A stretch of 64,000 bases of DNA, from the NCBI RefSeq assembly GCF_018403185.1, contig NZ_BOSE01000001.1, positions 434,001-498,000 on the forward strand, written 5' to 3'. Source of the DNA: Paenibacillus montaniterrae. GTDB lineage: Bacteria > Bacillota > Bacilli > Paenibacillales > Paenibacillaceae. The notes under the pieces are model-generated. The model was not told the origin of the DNA and ran no database searches. It saw only the letters and a list, made by a program, of their open reading frames with translations. The position numbers were made by a program, and so were the translations under genes. This document shows, piece after piece, positions 25,739-35,696 of this stretch. Every line of letters starts with the position of its first letter. Position 1 is the stretch's first letter.

Positions 25739-26768
25739 GGTCCTCACCTCCTGACCTCGCTTGCTGGCCCTGGCTCCGGCTCTCGATCTTGATCAAATCG
25801 GCATTCCAGCAGCGTACAAGCGCCTGCACCCCTTCAACCGGCTTCAAAATAGGAGATGCGCTATGACATTTTTCGGTTGCGTAGCTGCAACGGGAAACAA
25901 AGCGGCAGCCTTGCGGCAGCTGATTTAACGTGGGCAAAGATCCCTCGATGACAGTTAAAGGTTTGCCACGCTCGGAATCGATGCGCGGCATAGCTTGCAG
26001 CAGCGCTTGCGTATACGGATGACGAGGTGATTGGAACAACTCCTGCACCGATGCTGTTTCCACAACCTGTCCCAAATACATAACAACGACCTTATGGCAA
26101 GTTTCAGCAACAATGCCAAGATCATGCGTAATCAGCAAAATGCTCATATTGAGCTGCTTATTAAGCCGGGCAAGCAGACTCATAATTTGTGCTTGTATCG
26201 TTACATCAAGCGCTGTCGTTGGCTCATCGGCAATTAGCAGTTTAGGGCGGCAAGCGAGCGCGATAGCAATCATCACTCGCTGGCGCATCCCGCCTGAAAG
26301 CTGATGCGGGTATTGGTGATACCGCTCCTGCGGTGAAGGTATCCCGGTTAATTGAAGCAGCTCAATCGCGCGCTGCATTGCTTGCTTCTTGCTGATGCGC
26401 TGGTGGGCAAGCATCGCTTCGACAATTTGTTCGCCAATTGGATATACCGGGTTCAATGAAGTAAGCGGATCCTGGAAGATCATTGAAATATCGTTGCCGC
26501 GAATACTGCTCATTTGCTTGGCTTTTAATGAGAGTAAATTCACTCCGCCATACGATATTTCTCCTTCGTACTTCACCTCTTTCCTTTCATCAAACAGCCG
26601 CAATATTGATTGGGCTGTAACGCTTTTGCCGCAGCCGGATTCTCCCACCACTCCAACGATTTCTCCTTCGTTAACTGTGAGCGACACGCCGTCAACAGCA
26701 GGCAGCAGGCCATTGTAGGCTTTAAAGCTCGTTTTTAGCTCTTTAATTTCCAATATCGGTTTTGTCAT
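25713..26768 (-). CDS. Oligopeptide-type ABC transporter ATPase, DppD/OppD type
   Basis: A 351-residue ATPase: Walker [29 protein letters not shown], signature LSGGMRQR, Walker [13 protein letters not shown], and the C-terminal [14 protein letters not shown] cysteine cluster. AAGGAGGG precedes the ATG. Its start overlaps the stop of the DppC-type permease gene by four bases (ATGA), and its 3' end overlaps the DppF gene, so the whole transporter is translationally coupled. Confidence 0.92.
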   Translation of the reverse strand: MTKPILEIKELKTSFKAYNGLLPAVDGVSLTVNEGEIVGVVGESGCGKSVTAQSILRLFDERKEVKYEGEISYGGVNLLSLKAKQMSSIRGNDISMIFQDPLTSLNPVYPIGEQIVEAMLAHQRISKKQAMQRAIELLQLTGIPSPQERYHQYPHQLSGGMRQRVMIAIALACRPKLLIADEPTTALDVTIQAQIMSLLARLNKQLNMSILLITHDLGIVAETCHKVVVMYLGQVVETASVQELFQSPRHPYTQALLQAMPRIDSERGKPLTVIEGSLPTLNQLPQGCRFVSRCSYATEKCHSASPILKPVEGVQALVRCWNADLIKIESRSQGQQARSGGEDHVIQSVQS

Positions 26769-27715
26769 GACGCCGTTCCCTCCTTTCCAGCCTGATTAAG
26801 ACCTGAAAGCCGCTTGTACAAAGCCTTTGCATGTCCCTTTTTGGCTGTATGCGGATCGAGCAGATCGCGAAAGCCGTCACCTAGCAAATAAACAGCTAGT
26901 ACGGCAACAATGAGCGCAATGCCTGGGAATAGCGTCATCCACCAGGACTGAAAGATGAACATCTTGCCTTCCGAAAGCTGATTCCCCAGACTTGGCGTTG
27001 GCGCAGGAATGCCTGCCCCTAAAAAGCTGAGTGCCGCCTCGACAATGATAGACTCGGCAAATACGAAGCTGCCTTGTACAATAAGCGCTGGCAGCGTGTT
27101 AGGCATAATATGCTGCCATATCATTCTTGTATCGCTTGAGCCGATTGCTCGTTGTGCTTCAATGTAGGCTTGCTGCTTGGCAACAACCGCTGAAGAACGA
27201 ACAATTCTCGCGACAGAGGGAATAAACACAATTGCAAGACACATCATTAAATTAAGCATGCTTGCTCCCAGAGCGGCCATTATAGCGATAGCCAGCAAAA
27301 TCGCAGGAAAGGCAAACAGCGCATCCATAATTCTCATTAGCAGCTGATCCAGCCATCTATACATAGCAGCGTACAGGCCTACGACCAGCCCGATGGCCGA
27401 GGCGAGCAATGAGGCAATAAATCCAACCTGTACAGAGTTTCTAAGCCCATGCAGCACTCTTGAAAATACATCGCGCCCAAAATTATCTGTCCCGAACAGA
27501 TGCTGCGTGCTTGGCCCTGCCAAACGGTTGACAATATCTACTTCAAGCGGCTTGTACGTCGATAGCCAGGGTGCGAACAGAGCAACGACCAGCAGGAGAA
27601 TGGCAAGAAGGCTGCCCCATAGCAGTCTCGTATTGGTGAATGCCTGCTGGAGCAATTGCTCCCTGCGTGCAAGCTTGTATAAATTGATCGCTTCTGCTTG
27701 TTGTCGTTTCACCAT
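26765..27715 (-). CDS. ABC transporter permease, DppC type
   Basis: A 316-residue permease with a short basic cytoplasmic N-terminus, a first helix, the HLFGTDNFGRDVFSR signature, and five further helices with the inner-membrane coupling loop VARIVRSSAVVAKQQAYIEA. AAAAGGAG precedes the ATG. It pairs with the DppB-type permease 14 bases upstream. Confidence 0.93.
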   Translation of the reverse strand: MVKRQQAEAINLYKLARREQLLQQAFTNTRLLWGSLLAILLLVVALFAPWLSTYKPLEVDIVNRLAGPSTQHLFGTDNFGRDVFSRVLHGLRNSVQVGFIASLLASAIGLVVGLYAAMYRWLDQLLMRIMDALFAFPAILLAIAIMAALGASMLNLMMCLAIVFIPSVARIVRSSAVVAKQQAYIEAQRAIGSSDTRMIWQHIMPNTLPALIVQGSFVFAESIIVEAALSFLGAGIPAPTPSLGNQLSEGKMFIFQSWWMTLFPGIALIVAVLAVYLLGDGFRDLLDPHTAKKGHAKALYKRLSGLNQAGKEGTAS

Positions 27716-27729
27716 GAATTCATCTCCTT

Positions 27730-28674
27730 TTATTCCAGTCTCACTCTTGGATCGGCGACTACGTACAGCAGATCGACGATTAAATTGACAGCCACGTATA
27801 GAAATGCAATAAACAGTACAATGCCTTGAATAACAGCGTAATCTCTGCGCGCAACAGAATGGACGAGCAGTTGGCCTAGTCCTGGAATGTTGAACACTGT
27901 TTCGATTACCGCTGCCCCTGCCAGCAACGTCCCAAATGCGCCGCCTGTTACGGTAATGATCGGAATTAACGCATTGCGCAAAACATGCTTGTAAATGACG
28001 CGATGCTCGCTGACGCCCTTTGCGCGTGCTGTTTTTACATAAGACTGATTCATGACCTCCAGCATGGAGGAGCGCACCATGCGTGCAATGATGGCGCCCA
28101 TAAGCGGGCTTAAAGAGACGGCGGGCAAAATGAGATGCTTAAGATAACTCCATACTCCATCCTGCAGACTTGCATAGCCTGATACAGGCAGCCACTTTAG
28201 TTTGACGGCAAACAGCAAAACAAGAAATAAGCTGAGTAAAAAGCCAGGGATTGCCATGCCAAGCAAGGAAAAGGCTGTCAGAAGCTTGTCCGCCAGCCCC
28301 CCTTGGTGCTTTGCCGCAGCAATGCCTAGCGGAATTGCTGTGCACAGGCTGAGCAGCAGCGCTAAAACAGCCAGAGAAAAGGTTGGCCCTGCATGCTCGC
28401 CGATTGCGGCCATCACACTTTTTCCAAGGAAATAGGACTCGCCAAAATTCCCTTGCAAAGCGCCTGATATCCAGTTGATGTATTGTGGTAAGACTGGCTG
28501 ATTCAGTCCCATTTGCTCGCGAACCTGCTGAATTGTCGCTTCATCTGCGCCGTCTCCCAGCATGACCCGCGCAGGATCGCCAGGAATAAGATAGATAATG
28601 ATAAAGACAATGACTGACATAATGAACAGGGTAGGCACTAATGCCAGCAACCGCTTCAACACATAGATGGCCAT
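27730..28674 (-). CDS. ABC transporter permease, DppB type
   Basis: A 314-residue permease with six helices, the N-terminal LIPGDPARVMLGDGAD segment, NFGESYFLGKSV, and a C-terminal VVADPRVRLE typical of DppB proteins. AAGGAGAGG precedes the ATG. Second gene of the transporter portion, following the binding protein. Confidence 0.93.
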   Translation of the reverse strand: MAIYVLKRLLALVPTLFIMSVIVFIIIYLIPGDPARVMLGDGADEATIQQVREQMGLNQPVLPQYINWISGALQGNFGESYFLGKSVMAAIGEHAGPTFSLAVLALLLSLCTAIPLGIAAAKHQGGLADKLLTAFSLLGMAIPGFLLSLFLVLLFAVKLKWLPVSGYASLQDGVWSYLKHLILPAVSLSPLMGAIIARMVRSSMLEVMNQSYVKTARAKGVSEHRVIYKHVLRNALIPIITVTGGAFGTLLAGAAVIETVFNIPGLGQLLVHSVARRDYAVIQGIVLFIAFLYVAVNLIVDLLYVVADPRVRLE

Positions 28675-28750
28675 CGATTCCTCTCCTTCCTATGACGCTT
28701 GGCTCGTCAATTGTTTATCTTTATATCAAATAAGACTATTAAGGCTATGA

Positions 28751-30385
28751 TCAGCTTTTCTTATATACCTTTGTGTTGGACAGGTTCGGAATGCCATATA
28801 ACGTGGTGACGCCTTGCAAATTGCTGCGGATTGCTTTGTATCTATAGGTATCTCCGATCTTCACATTGCCTAAATACTCCCAAACATATGCTTGCAGCTC
28901 ATCGTTGGCTTCTTTAATCTCCTCATCTGTTAGAGCAGCGGTTGCTTTTTTCAGCAGCTCAGCCAGCTTAGCGTCCTCCGCAAAGCCATAGGAAGGGTTC
29001 AAGTAAAGCAGCTGTGAAGGTGTTGAAGGGACGATGAACGGACCAAGATAGATATCCCAAGCTGTTGCATCGGCACGCTTGGTCAGCATTGTCGCATAAT
29101 CATAAATATCCAGCTGCGTTTTTACGCCGATCGCTTCCAACTGTGCTTGCAGCATCAGGCTAGCGTTATAAAAGCTCCCCGTGTCCTTCGTTGTCAGCAG
29201 TCTCACAACCTCACCGTTATAGCCTGCTTCCGCCAGCAAACGCTTTGCTTCCTCCGGATTGCTTTGGTTGTAAGCTTCACTGCCTGCCTCACTGTACCAT
29301 TTTGCATTTTCTTCATACATATAGCTCGGGTTCAAGCGATACAAGTCAGGCGTTGAAGTAATACCAAGCAGGATTTCCTCTGCATTAACTAGCGCGGCCA
29401 CCGCCTGGCGATAGGCTATATCTGAGAACAGCGGCGATTTTTTATTGAAAATCAAATTGAAATCAGTAGAAAGATCCTTAACCAGCTCAATGCTGTCGTC
29501 ATTTTCTACAAGCGGCAAGTTGTCAATGCTAACATCTACATAGTCAAAGTCTCCCGCGAGGAAAGAAGAGAAACGCGTTGCATTATCGAGTGCCAGCGTG
29601 AAGTAAATATCGTTCACTAGCGCTTCGCGCTTGCCTGCAAAGCCGTCAGACTCACCATCAGGAGATTGATAGTTTTCAAATTTGGAGACATGAATATATT
29701 GATCTGCTTTCCATTCGACAAGCTTGAACGGGCCTGTGCCGATATATTCCTTCACACCGTCCGGGCCTGCCGACTCAACAACTTCTTTGGGCATAATCGC
29801 CGCAAAATTCAACACATGGCTAAGCTGTGCCAGCGTATCATTTTTTGGCTCGTTCAGATTCAGGACAACGGTGTAATCATCTTGCGCCTCGAATTCTGAT
29901 TCGCCAAAGGAGCTTTTGGCGCGCGGGGCAAGCTCCTTCCATCGGTTCAAGGAAGCAGCAGCATCCTCTGCCTTCAGCTCCTTGCCATTATGGAAAGTTA
30001 TGCCTTGACGCAAATGAAAAACATAATTTTTGCCGTCCTCGCTTACTTCGTAGCTTTCCGCCAGACTTGGCACTGGCTCGTAGCTGGAATTGAATGAAAA
30101 CAAGCCTTCAAACACATTTAGTACCACTGTCGAATTGCTTCCTCCCAGCGATAGATGAGGATCGAGTGTCGGAATGGATTGATCCAACGGGAATTTCAAT
30201 TCGGTTGCAAGCTCCTTCCCTTCATTGGCATCGACCACATTAGCATCGGCTGATGCTGCATCTGTCGGACCAGGGCTTGAGATGTTGCTGTTATTTGTGC
30301 CGTTGGCTGCATTGCTCGAGCAGCCTGTCAGCAGCAGAACGAATATTAAAAATGCAATAGTCCATTTGCTGGAATGATGGTTCAT
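28751..30385 (-). CDS. Family-5 solute-binding lipoprotein
   Basis: A 544-residue lipoprotein with lipobox LLTGC (Cys22), a Ser/Asn/Ala-rich linker, and an SBP family 5 fold (SIPTLDPHLSLGG, HLRQGITFHNGKELKAEDAA). It captures the substrate outside the membrane and delivers it to the two permeases. Given its companions (amidohydrolase and flavin monooxygenases) the ligand may be a sulfur-containing peptide or N-acyl amino acid; this is inference. AGGAGGG precedes the ATG, and a 110-bp gap upstream leaves room for a separate promoter; no riboswitch was seen there. Confidence 0.92.
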   Translation of the reverse strand: MNHHSSKWTIAFLIFVLLLTGCSSNAANGTNNSNISSPGPTDAASADANVVDANEGKELATELKFPLDQSIPTLDPHLSLGGSNSTVVLNVFEGLFSFNSSYEPVPSLAESYEVSEDGKNYVFHLRQGITFHNGKELKAEDAAASLNRWKELAPRAKSSFGESEFEAQDDYTVVLNLNEPKNDTLAQLSHVLNFAAIMPKEVVESAGPDGVKEYIGTGPFKLVEWKADQYIHVSKFENYQSPDGESDGFAGKREALVNDIYFTLALDNATRFSSFLAGDFDYVDVSIDNLPLVENDDSIELVKDLSTDFNLIFNKKSPLFSDIAYRQAVAALVNAEEILLGITSTPDLYRLNPSYMYEENAKWYSEAGSEAYNQSNPEEAKRLLAEAGYNGEVVRLLTTKDTGSFYNASLMLQAQLEAIGVKTQLDIYDYATMLTKRADATAWDIYLGPFIVPSTPSQLLYLNPSYGFAEDAKLAELLKKATAALTDEEIKEANDELQAYVWEYLGNVKIGDTYRYKAIRSNLQGVTTLYGIPNLSNTKVYKKS

Positions 30386-30495
30386 GTTAGTACCCTCCTG
30401 TAATCATACTATTCCAATGAAAATAATAAGAATTAAAGTTAATATATCCTAATTGTTGTCGTTTGTATATCTTGACTTTTGCATAAGGCTTCGCA

Positions 30496-31689
30496 TCAGT
30501 GCTCTTGCTTGTGCAGTAGCTTGCGTCCTAGCTCAATAAACAGCAGCGTGCCGATTTCTAAAGCTTGTTCATCTATGTTGAATTTGGAGTGATGATGCGG
30601 ATAGTGAATGCCTGACTGCAGGTTGCCAGCGCCAACATTGAAAAAAGCGCCAGGCACGATCTGCTGGTAAGCTGAAAAATCCTCGCCGCTCATGCCAGGA
30701 GGACTGTGTTGGATCGCTTCCTCCCCAAGCAGCTCGCCGGCGGTGCTTTCGACTAGCGCTGTTACCTGATCATCATTTACGACAGGATGATAGCCGTACA
30801 CATAATGCAACTCGGCTTTAGCGCCATGTGCGCTGGCGATCCCGTCAATCAAGGCTTGGATTTGCTTTGGAGCCTGTTCGCGCACCGCGCTGCTGAAGCT
30901 GCGCACGGTCCCTTTAATGGTCGCTTTATCCGGGATTACGTTGTGAGATGCTCCAGCCGTAAATTGTGTAATCGACACGACAAGTTTCTCCAGTGGATTT
31001 GTCATGCGCGATACGATATGCTGCAAGCCTGTTACAATTTGCGCCCCGGTCGTAATCGGGTCAATCGCAGTATGAGGAAAGCCAGCATGCCCGCCAGCGC
31101 CATGCACGGTTATTGTAAAGTTGTCGGGTGAAGCCGCCATTTCTCCATATACGATGCCGATCTTCCCAACTGGCAGTTGGCTCGCCAGATGCAGCCCGAT
31201 TATAAGCTCTACCCCATCAAGCACGTTTGCTGCAACTAGCTGTTCCGCCCCGCCTGGAGGCAGCTCTTCTGCATGCTGGAATATGAACACAATTTCTCCA
31301 TGCAGCAGATGCTTGCTTTCGCTCAATGCTTTTGCGGCCGCGAGCAGTATTGCAGTATGACCATCGTGGCCGCAAGCGTGCATTACGCCTTCATGCTGCG
31401 AGGCATATGGCAGCTCCGTTTCCTCCTTGATTGGCAACGCATCAATATCGGCGCGGAAGGCGATTTTCCGGCCGGGATGCGCTCCTTTAAGCTTCGCCAC
31501 CACACTAGTAGCGGTTGGCGAGCTGATTTCAAAGCCGTTGAAGCTTGCTAATGTTTCCCTTATAAACTGGGCTGTACGGTGCTCCTCGAAGCTTAATTCA
31601 GGGTATTGGTGCAGCTGTCTTCTCCATGCCACTACCTCGCTTTTCACCCATGTCGGCAATTGTGTCAGTGCTGCTGACAGCTTGTTCAT
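30496..31689 (-). CDS. M20 family N-acyl amino-acid amidohydrolase
   Basis: A 397-residue metallohydrolase of the M20D group (IAL-aminoacylase, hippurate hydrolase; B. subtilis SndA/YtnL and SndB/YxeP). Metal-site motifs: HACGHDGHTAILL, EELPPGGAE, HLASQLPVG, and SPPGMSGEDFS near the C-terminus. It would remove an acyl group from an N-acylated, probably sulfur-containing, amino acid. The start is the ATG after GGAAGTGG; nine codons further upstream lack support. It lies between the AhpD-like gene and the binding-protein gene. Confidence 0.9.
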   Translation of the reverse strand: MNKLSAALTQLPTWVKSEVVAWRRQLHQYPELSFEEHRTAQFIRETLASFNGFEISSPTATSVVAKLKGAHPGRKIAFRADIDALPIKEETELPYASQHEGVMHACGHDGHTAILLAAAKALSESKHLLHGEIVFIFQHAEELPPGGAEQLVAANVLDGVELIIGLHLASQLPVGKIGIVYGEMAASPDNFTITVHGAGGHAGFPHTAIDPITTGAQIVTGLQHIVSRMTNPLEKLVVSITQFTAGASHNVIPDKATIKGTVRSFSSAVREQAPKQIQALIDGIASAHGAKAELHYVYGYHPVVNDDQVTALVESTAGELLGEEAIQHSPPGMSGEDFSAYQQIVPGAFFNVGAGNLQSGIHYPHHHSKFNIDEQALEIGTLLFIELGRKLLHKQEH

Positions 31690-31728
31690 ACAAGCCACTT
31701 CCTTTCTTTCTTGCAATCTGGTTTCCGT

Positions 31729-32385
31729 TCAGGATCGTTCATATGCCTCCAAGGCGTTCACGCGATGGGCCAATGCCGATCCTGCTTTTAGTGCAGTCGC
31801 AACTAAAATCGTTTCCGTTATTTCTTGAAGAGTAATGCCTTCCTCTTTCGCCTTCTGTGTAAAAAGCTCAAGGCTGTATGGATTGCCTGTAATATGAGCT
31901 GAGCCTACAGCAATCAGCAGCTTTTCCTTGGCAGAAACGAGCTTGGGCTTCAGTGCAGTATTGACATACGCTGCAAACAAAGTGTATTGCTCCTCATTCG
32001 TCTCCTCCAGCTTTTCAATGAGCTGCAGATTGCTGCGTGGATAAAGCTCGTCCCCTGCGCTTCCAGCGTAAGCATTCCAAGCATTGCTTGCATTATAGAA
32101 GGTAGAATGGGCGCTGACAGCTGTTGCAACAATAATCGCTTCAAGCAGCTCCTGGAATTCCGCATTTTCTCCTTTCGCTTTGCCAACATGCGCTTCTATG
32201 CAATAAGGGCAGCCTGTGATATGTGCGGCAGCAACTGCGATCAGCTCCTTCGTTTTAACTGATAGTGCTCCTGCGCCCAAGGCATGCTTGTTAAACTCGC
32301 CAAAAGCTTGGAATGATTCTGGTGCCAGCTCAACAAGCTTTGCGGAAAAGCTGGGTGATTTTCTCGTATAAAGACTGTTTGACAT
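31729..32385 (-). CDS. Carboxymuconolactone decarboxylase/AhpD-like protein, two-domain
   Basis: A 218-residue protein made of two tandem CMD/AhpD domains. The first keeps the redox CxxC with downstream His, GCPYCIEAH (Cys59, Cys62, His66). The second has lost both cysteines in the equivalent GNPYSLELF. So only one half can do thiol-peroxide chemistry. GGAGGG precedes the ATG. As first gene of the minus-strand operon it may protect the locus's flavin enzymes from peroxide; this is inference from context. Confidence 0.88.
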   Translation of the reverse strand: MSNSLYTRKSPSFSAKLVELAPESFQAFGEFNKHALGAGALSVKTKELIAVAAAHITGCPYCIEAHVGKAKGENAEFQELLEAIIVATAVSAHSTFYNASNAWNAYAGSAGDELYPRSNLQLIEKLEETNEEQYTLFAAYVNTALKPKLVSAKEKLLIAVGSAHITGNPYSLELFTQKAKEEGITLQEITETILVATALKAGSALAHRVNALEAYERS

Positions 32386-32542
32386 GTAATAACCCTCCAA
32401 TATGAATGATAGACTTTTGAATCTTGTGTATTCCTAGTGTTTTAATAGGATATATTTGATATAATAATGAAAAATCTTTGAGTTGTATAATTGAAAAATT
32501 TAAATTCTGAATTTAATAATCTTTAAGAGAGGAAGCAACAGC

Positions 32543-33430
32543 ATGGAAATCCGCTTAATTAAAACGTTTGATGCCATCGTAAAATATGGGAATTTTCAAC
32601 GAGCTGCAGAAGTGCTGCAGTATTCCCAGCCTACGGTTACCTTTCAAATAAAAAAGCTTGAGGATGAACTGGGCTTCAAGCTATTTGAACGCGGCAAAAC
32701 CATTTCATTAACGAATGCTGGTCGCTTGTTCCATGAGCGCACACGCAAGCTGCTAAAGGAATATGATGAGCTTAATGTTGTACTACATGACTATATAAAT
32801 GGAGATGCCGGCTTTGTAAGAATTGGCGCCTCGGAGCCGACTGCCAGCAGCAGACTGCCTGCCATATTACGGTCCTTCACCGAAAAAAAGCCGAATGTGC
32901 AGGTTCAGGTCAGAATTCAGACGACGAAGGAATTGATCCGCATGCTGCTAGAGGACGAAATCGATATCGCAGTTTGCAATCATAATGATAGTCATATAGA
33001 TTTGACTTACATTCCTCTATTGAAGGAGACGTTTGTACTGCTGCTGCCTGAAGATCATTTGCTTAGCAAGCAAGAGAATGTCAGCTTGAAGGAGCTCAGC
33101 GGCGAGACCTTTTTGCTGACGCCTGGAACATGCTACTTTCGAATGAAGATTGAAGAAATAATTAGCAATAAAATTGGCGAGCTGCAGCGCAGTCCGATTG
33201 TCGTGGACGGAATTACAGTGCTCAAGCATTTTGTTCAAGCTGGCATGGGAATTTCGCTTGCTCCCAAGGTCATGGTGACAGACGGCTTGCGAGGCGTAGT
33301 GGCAAAACCGATCAACGGTCTGATAGAAGGTCCGCAGCTTAGCATCATGACCCGCAAAGCTCCTAAAAATAAAATTACTGAGGAATTGATAGAGGAAATC
33401 AAACGGTATGCAGCAACGTATGAGGCTTGA
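32543..33430 (+). CDS. LysR family transcriptional regulator
   Basis: A 295-residue LysR protein: N-terminal winged helix (FDAIVKYGNFQRAAEVLQYS, QIKKLEDELGFKLFERG) and an effector-binding domain from about residue 90. GAGAGGAAG precedes the ATG. It sits between the two arms of the organosulfur locus and is divergent from the AhpD-like gene, so it is the likely activator of both arms. LysR proteins of this setting (CysL/YtlI-like) usually sense sulfur status; the signal here is not proven. Confidence 0.92.
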   Translation: MEIRLIKTFDAIVKYGNFQRAAEVLQYSQPTVTFQIKKLEDELGFKLFERGKTISLTNAGRLFHERTRKLLKEYDELNVVLHDYINGDAGFVRIGASEPTASSRLPAILRSFTEKKPNVQVQVRIQTTKELIRMLLEDEIDIAVCNHNDSHIDLTYIPLLKETFVLLLPEDHLLSKQENVSLKELSGETFLLTPGTCYFRMKIEEIISNKIGELQRSPIVVDGITVLKHFVQAGMGISLAPKVMVTDGLRGVVAKPINGLIEGPQLSIMTRKAPKNKITEELIEEIKRYAATYEA

Positions 33431-33565
33431 ACAGCCAGCAGCATTTAATATTTTTAAATTCGTCCTTTATATTTTTCAATTGTACAGCCTGCGCATGATT
33501 CGCTATGCTATTAAAAACGTCTATTCCGATAGGAAAAATATATTTTGGAAGGATTGAACGTAATC

Positions 33566-34927
33566 ATGCCAGACAAAAAACAATTGCATTTGGGTTTATT
33601 CGATATTCATACGCCTAACCAAATGACGCAAGGACTATGGGCACATCCGGATAATCAAAGCTATCGCTATAAGGAGCTGCAGTATTGGATTGAACTCGTG
33701 CAGCTTCTGGAGAAAGGAAAGTTCGATTTTATCTTTTTTGCCGATTCATATGGATACCCGGACTTGCAACGAGAGCTTGCTTATCGTGAGGCGGTTTATA
33801 CGCCCTCCAACGATCCTATGCTGGCGATTAGCGCCCTGGCTGCTGCAACGAAGCATCTAGCATTTGTATCTACAGCTTCGCCAACCTACGAGCAGCCATT
33901 TGCCCATGCACGCCGCTTTACGACGCTGGATCATTTGACAAACGGAAGAATTGGCTGGAATGTTGTGGCGACAGGCGCTGCGAGCGGAGCCAAGGCATTT
34001 GGCAGAGAAGAAGCTCTATCCCATGAAGATCGTTATGAGCAGGCTGAAGAGTTTCTAGATGTGAGCTACAGGCTGTTTGAAGCAAGCTGGGAGAATGAAG
34101 CGGTAACTGTCAATAAAGCGAAGCGCTTTTATGCCGATGCAGCCAAAATTCATGAGATTCAGCATCATGGCAAGTACTTTAAAATGACGGCTGCTCATGC
34201 TTGTGAGCCCTCTGTTCAGCGCACGCCGGTCATTTTCCAAGCTGGCAGCTCCGAACGAGGCCGCGATTTTGCAGCAAAGCATGCGGAAGGAATTTTTTTG
34301 AAGGCTCCTACAAAGGTAGCTTTAAAGAAGCAGGTCGATGATATTCGAGCGAGAGCTATTAAGCATGGGCGCCAGCCGGAGGATATTAAAATTTTTTCTG
34401 GTCTTTCCGCTATTGTGGCCGATACTGAACAGGCAGCCAAAGAAAAGCTGGCGCACTATCAAGCCTACAGCAGCAGAGATGCCGCCCTGCTCACCTACTA
34501 CTCTTCGACTGGCATAGACCTGAAGGAGCTTGATCCGAATGCGCCTTTCCAGGCTGTCAACTCAGAAAAAGGAAAGTCTCATACCGAACGCTATACGAGA
34601 CATGCCGAGCATGTGCTTACTGTGCAGCAGGTAATCGACGATTTTGCAGCTAAGGAATTTCGCGGAATTCGAATTGCAGGAACAGCACAGCAGATTGCCG
34701 ATGAAATGGAAAGCTGGATGTTGGAAACTGGCATTGACGGCTTTAATCTTGAGCGCTACATTATGCCCGGTACGGTAGCTGATTTCGTTGAATTGGTCGT
34801 GCCTGAGCTGCAGGCGAGAGGGCTTTATCGTACTGAATATGCAGAGCAAACGTTACGCGAGCGCTTATTCGGCAAAGGAAAAACAAGGCTGCCAGAGCAG
34901 CACCCTGCTGCACGATATCGAAACTAG
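33566..34927 (+). CDS. LLM-class FMN-dependent monooxygenase, second copy
   Basis: A 453-residue paralogue of the minus-strand enzyme, sharing HLGLFDIHTPNQMTQGLWAH, DFIFFADSYG, RRFTTLDHLTNGRIGWNVVA and FQAGSSERGRDFAAKHAEGI. It should oxidise a second substrate of the same class with FMNH2 from the reductase encoded just downstream. GGAAGG lies ahead of the ATG at a rather long spacing. A short TTCC-GATA-GGAA palindrome at 33524-33535 lies just upstream and could be a regulator site. Confidence 0.9.
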   Translation: MPDKKQLHLGLFDIHTPNQMTQGLWAHPDNQSYRYKELQYWIELVQLLEKGKFDFIFFADSYGYPDLQRELAYREAVYTPSNDPMLAISALAAATKHLAFVSTASPTYEQPFAHARRFTTLDHLTNGRIGWNVVATGAASGAKAFGREEALSHEDRYEQAEEFLDVSYRLFEASWENEAVTVNKAKRFYADAAKIHEIQHHGKYFKMTAAHACEPSVQRTPVIFQAGSSERGRDFAAKHAEGIFLKAPTKVALKKQVDDIRARAIKHGRQPEDIKIFSGLSAIVADTEQAAKEKLAHYQAYSSRDAALLTYYSSTGIDLKELDPNAPFQAVNSEKGKSHTERYTRHAEHVLTVQQVIDDFAAKEFRGIRIAGTAQQIADEMESWMLETGIDGFNLERYIMPGTVADFVELVVPELQARGLYRTEYAEQTLRERLFGKGKTRLPEQHPAARYRN

Positions 34928-35008
34928 GAAGCTTAACATTCTCTATTTGTATATTCTCCCTCCTTTTCCACCATACTAAAAATAAAACAGCTTAGTTGGA
35001 GGTACAGG

Positions 35009-35548
35009 ATGTCAGATTTAAAAATAGGGATTATTTTAGGCAGTACCCGTGAAGGACGAGTAAGCCCGCAGGTTGGCGACTGGGTGAAATCAATTGCAGA
35101 TCAACGCGGCGACGCGCAATATGAAATTGTCGACATTAAGGATTATCGCCTGCCTCTGCTGGGCGAGGCTGATGCATCCGACCAGGCTGGACGCTGGAAT
35201 GCGAAGCTGTCTGAGCTGGATGGCTTTGTATTTATCGTATCCGAGTACAACCATAGCATTAGCGGCGCTTTGAAAAATGCGCTTGATTATGCGCGTGAAG
35301 CTTGGCATAACAAGGCTGCAGGCATTGTCAGCTACGGCTCAGTTGGCGGAGCGCGCGCTGCCGAGCATTTGCGCGGCATTTTAGGCGAGCTGCAAATAGC
35401 TGACGTACGCGTTCATCCGGCCCTTTCTTTGTTTACAGATTTCGTAAATGGTACAGAGTTCAAGCCGCAGGAGCTGCATTTGACAAATCTCAATGGCATG
35501 CTCGATCAATTGCTAAGCTGGAGCAAGGCGCTTAAAACGATCCGTTAA
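35009..35548 (+). CDS. NAD(P)H-dependent FMN reductase
   Basis: A 179-residue flavodoxin-like reductase: GSTREGRVSPQVG binds the FMN phosphate, SEYNHSISGALKNALDYA is the second FMN loop, and YGSVGGARAAEHLR completes the site. It would supply reduced FMN to the flavin monooxygenases of the locus. GGAGGT precedes the ATG. Same strand as, and 81 bases after, the second monooxygenase gene. Confidence 0.92.
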   Translation: MSDLKIGIILGSTREGRVSPQVGDWVKSIADQRGDAQYEIVDIKDYRLPLLGEADASDQAGRWNAKLSELDGFVFIVSEYNHSISGALKNALDYAREAWHNKAAGIVSYGSVGGARAAEHLRGILGELQIADVRVHPALSLFTDFVNGTEFKPQELHLTNLNGMLDQLLSWSKALKTIR

Positions 35549-35624
35549 GGCTTGTTCAGGTGGCGTAGAATGCTCCCCCTTGCATAGTTAGTAAATCAAA
35601 ACGGTCCATTATGCCCTGTAATGA

Positions 35625-35657
35625 AAATAAGACGGAAAGCAATTTTCCGTCTTATTT
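35625..35657. terminator. Bidirectional terminator
   Basis: Arms AAATAAGACGGAAA and TTTCCGTCTTATTT with a short loop, between the convergent FMN reductase and GH43 genes. Confidence 0.85.
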
Positions 35658-35696
35658 CTATTAGGAAGCCCCTATATGCGATAATTGTTTCTTCGA

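Noticed and set aside
30386..30495. SAM or T-box leader ahead of the binding-protein gene of the organosulfur operon
   Set aside because: Only 110 bp, with no conserved riboswitch motif or terminator hairpin.
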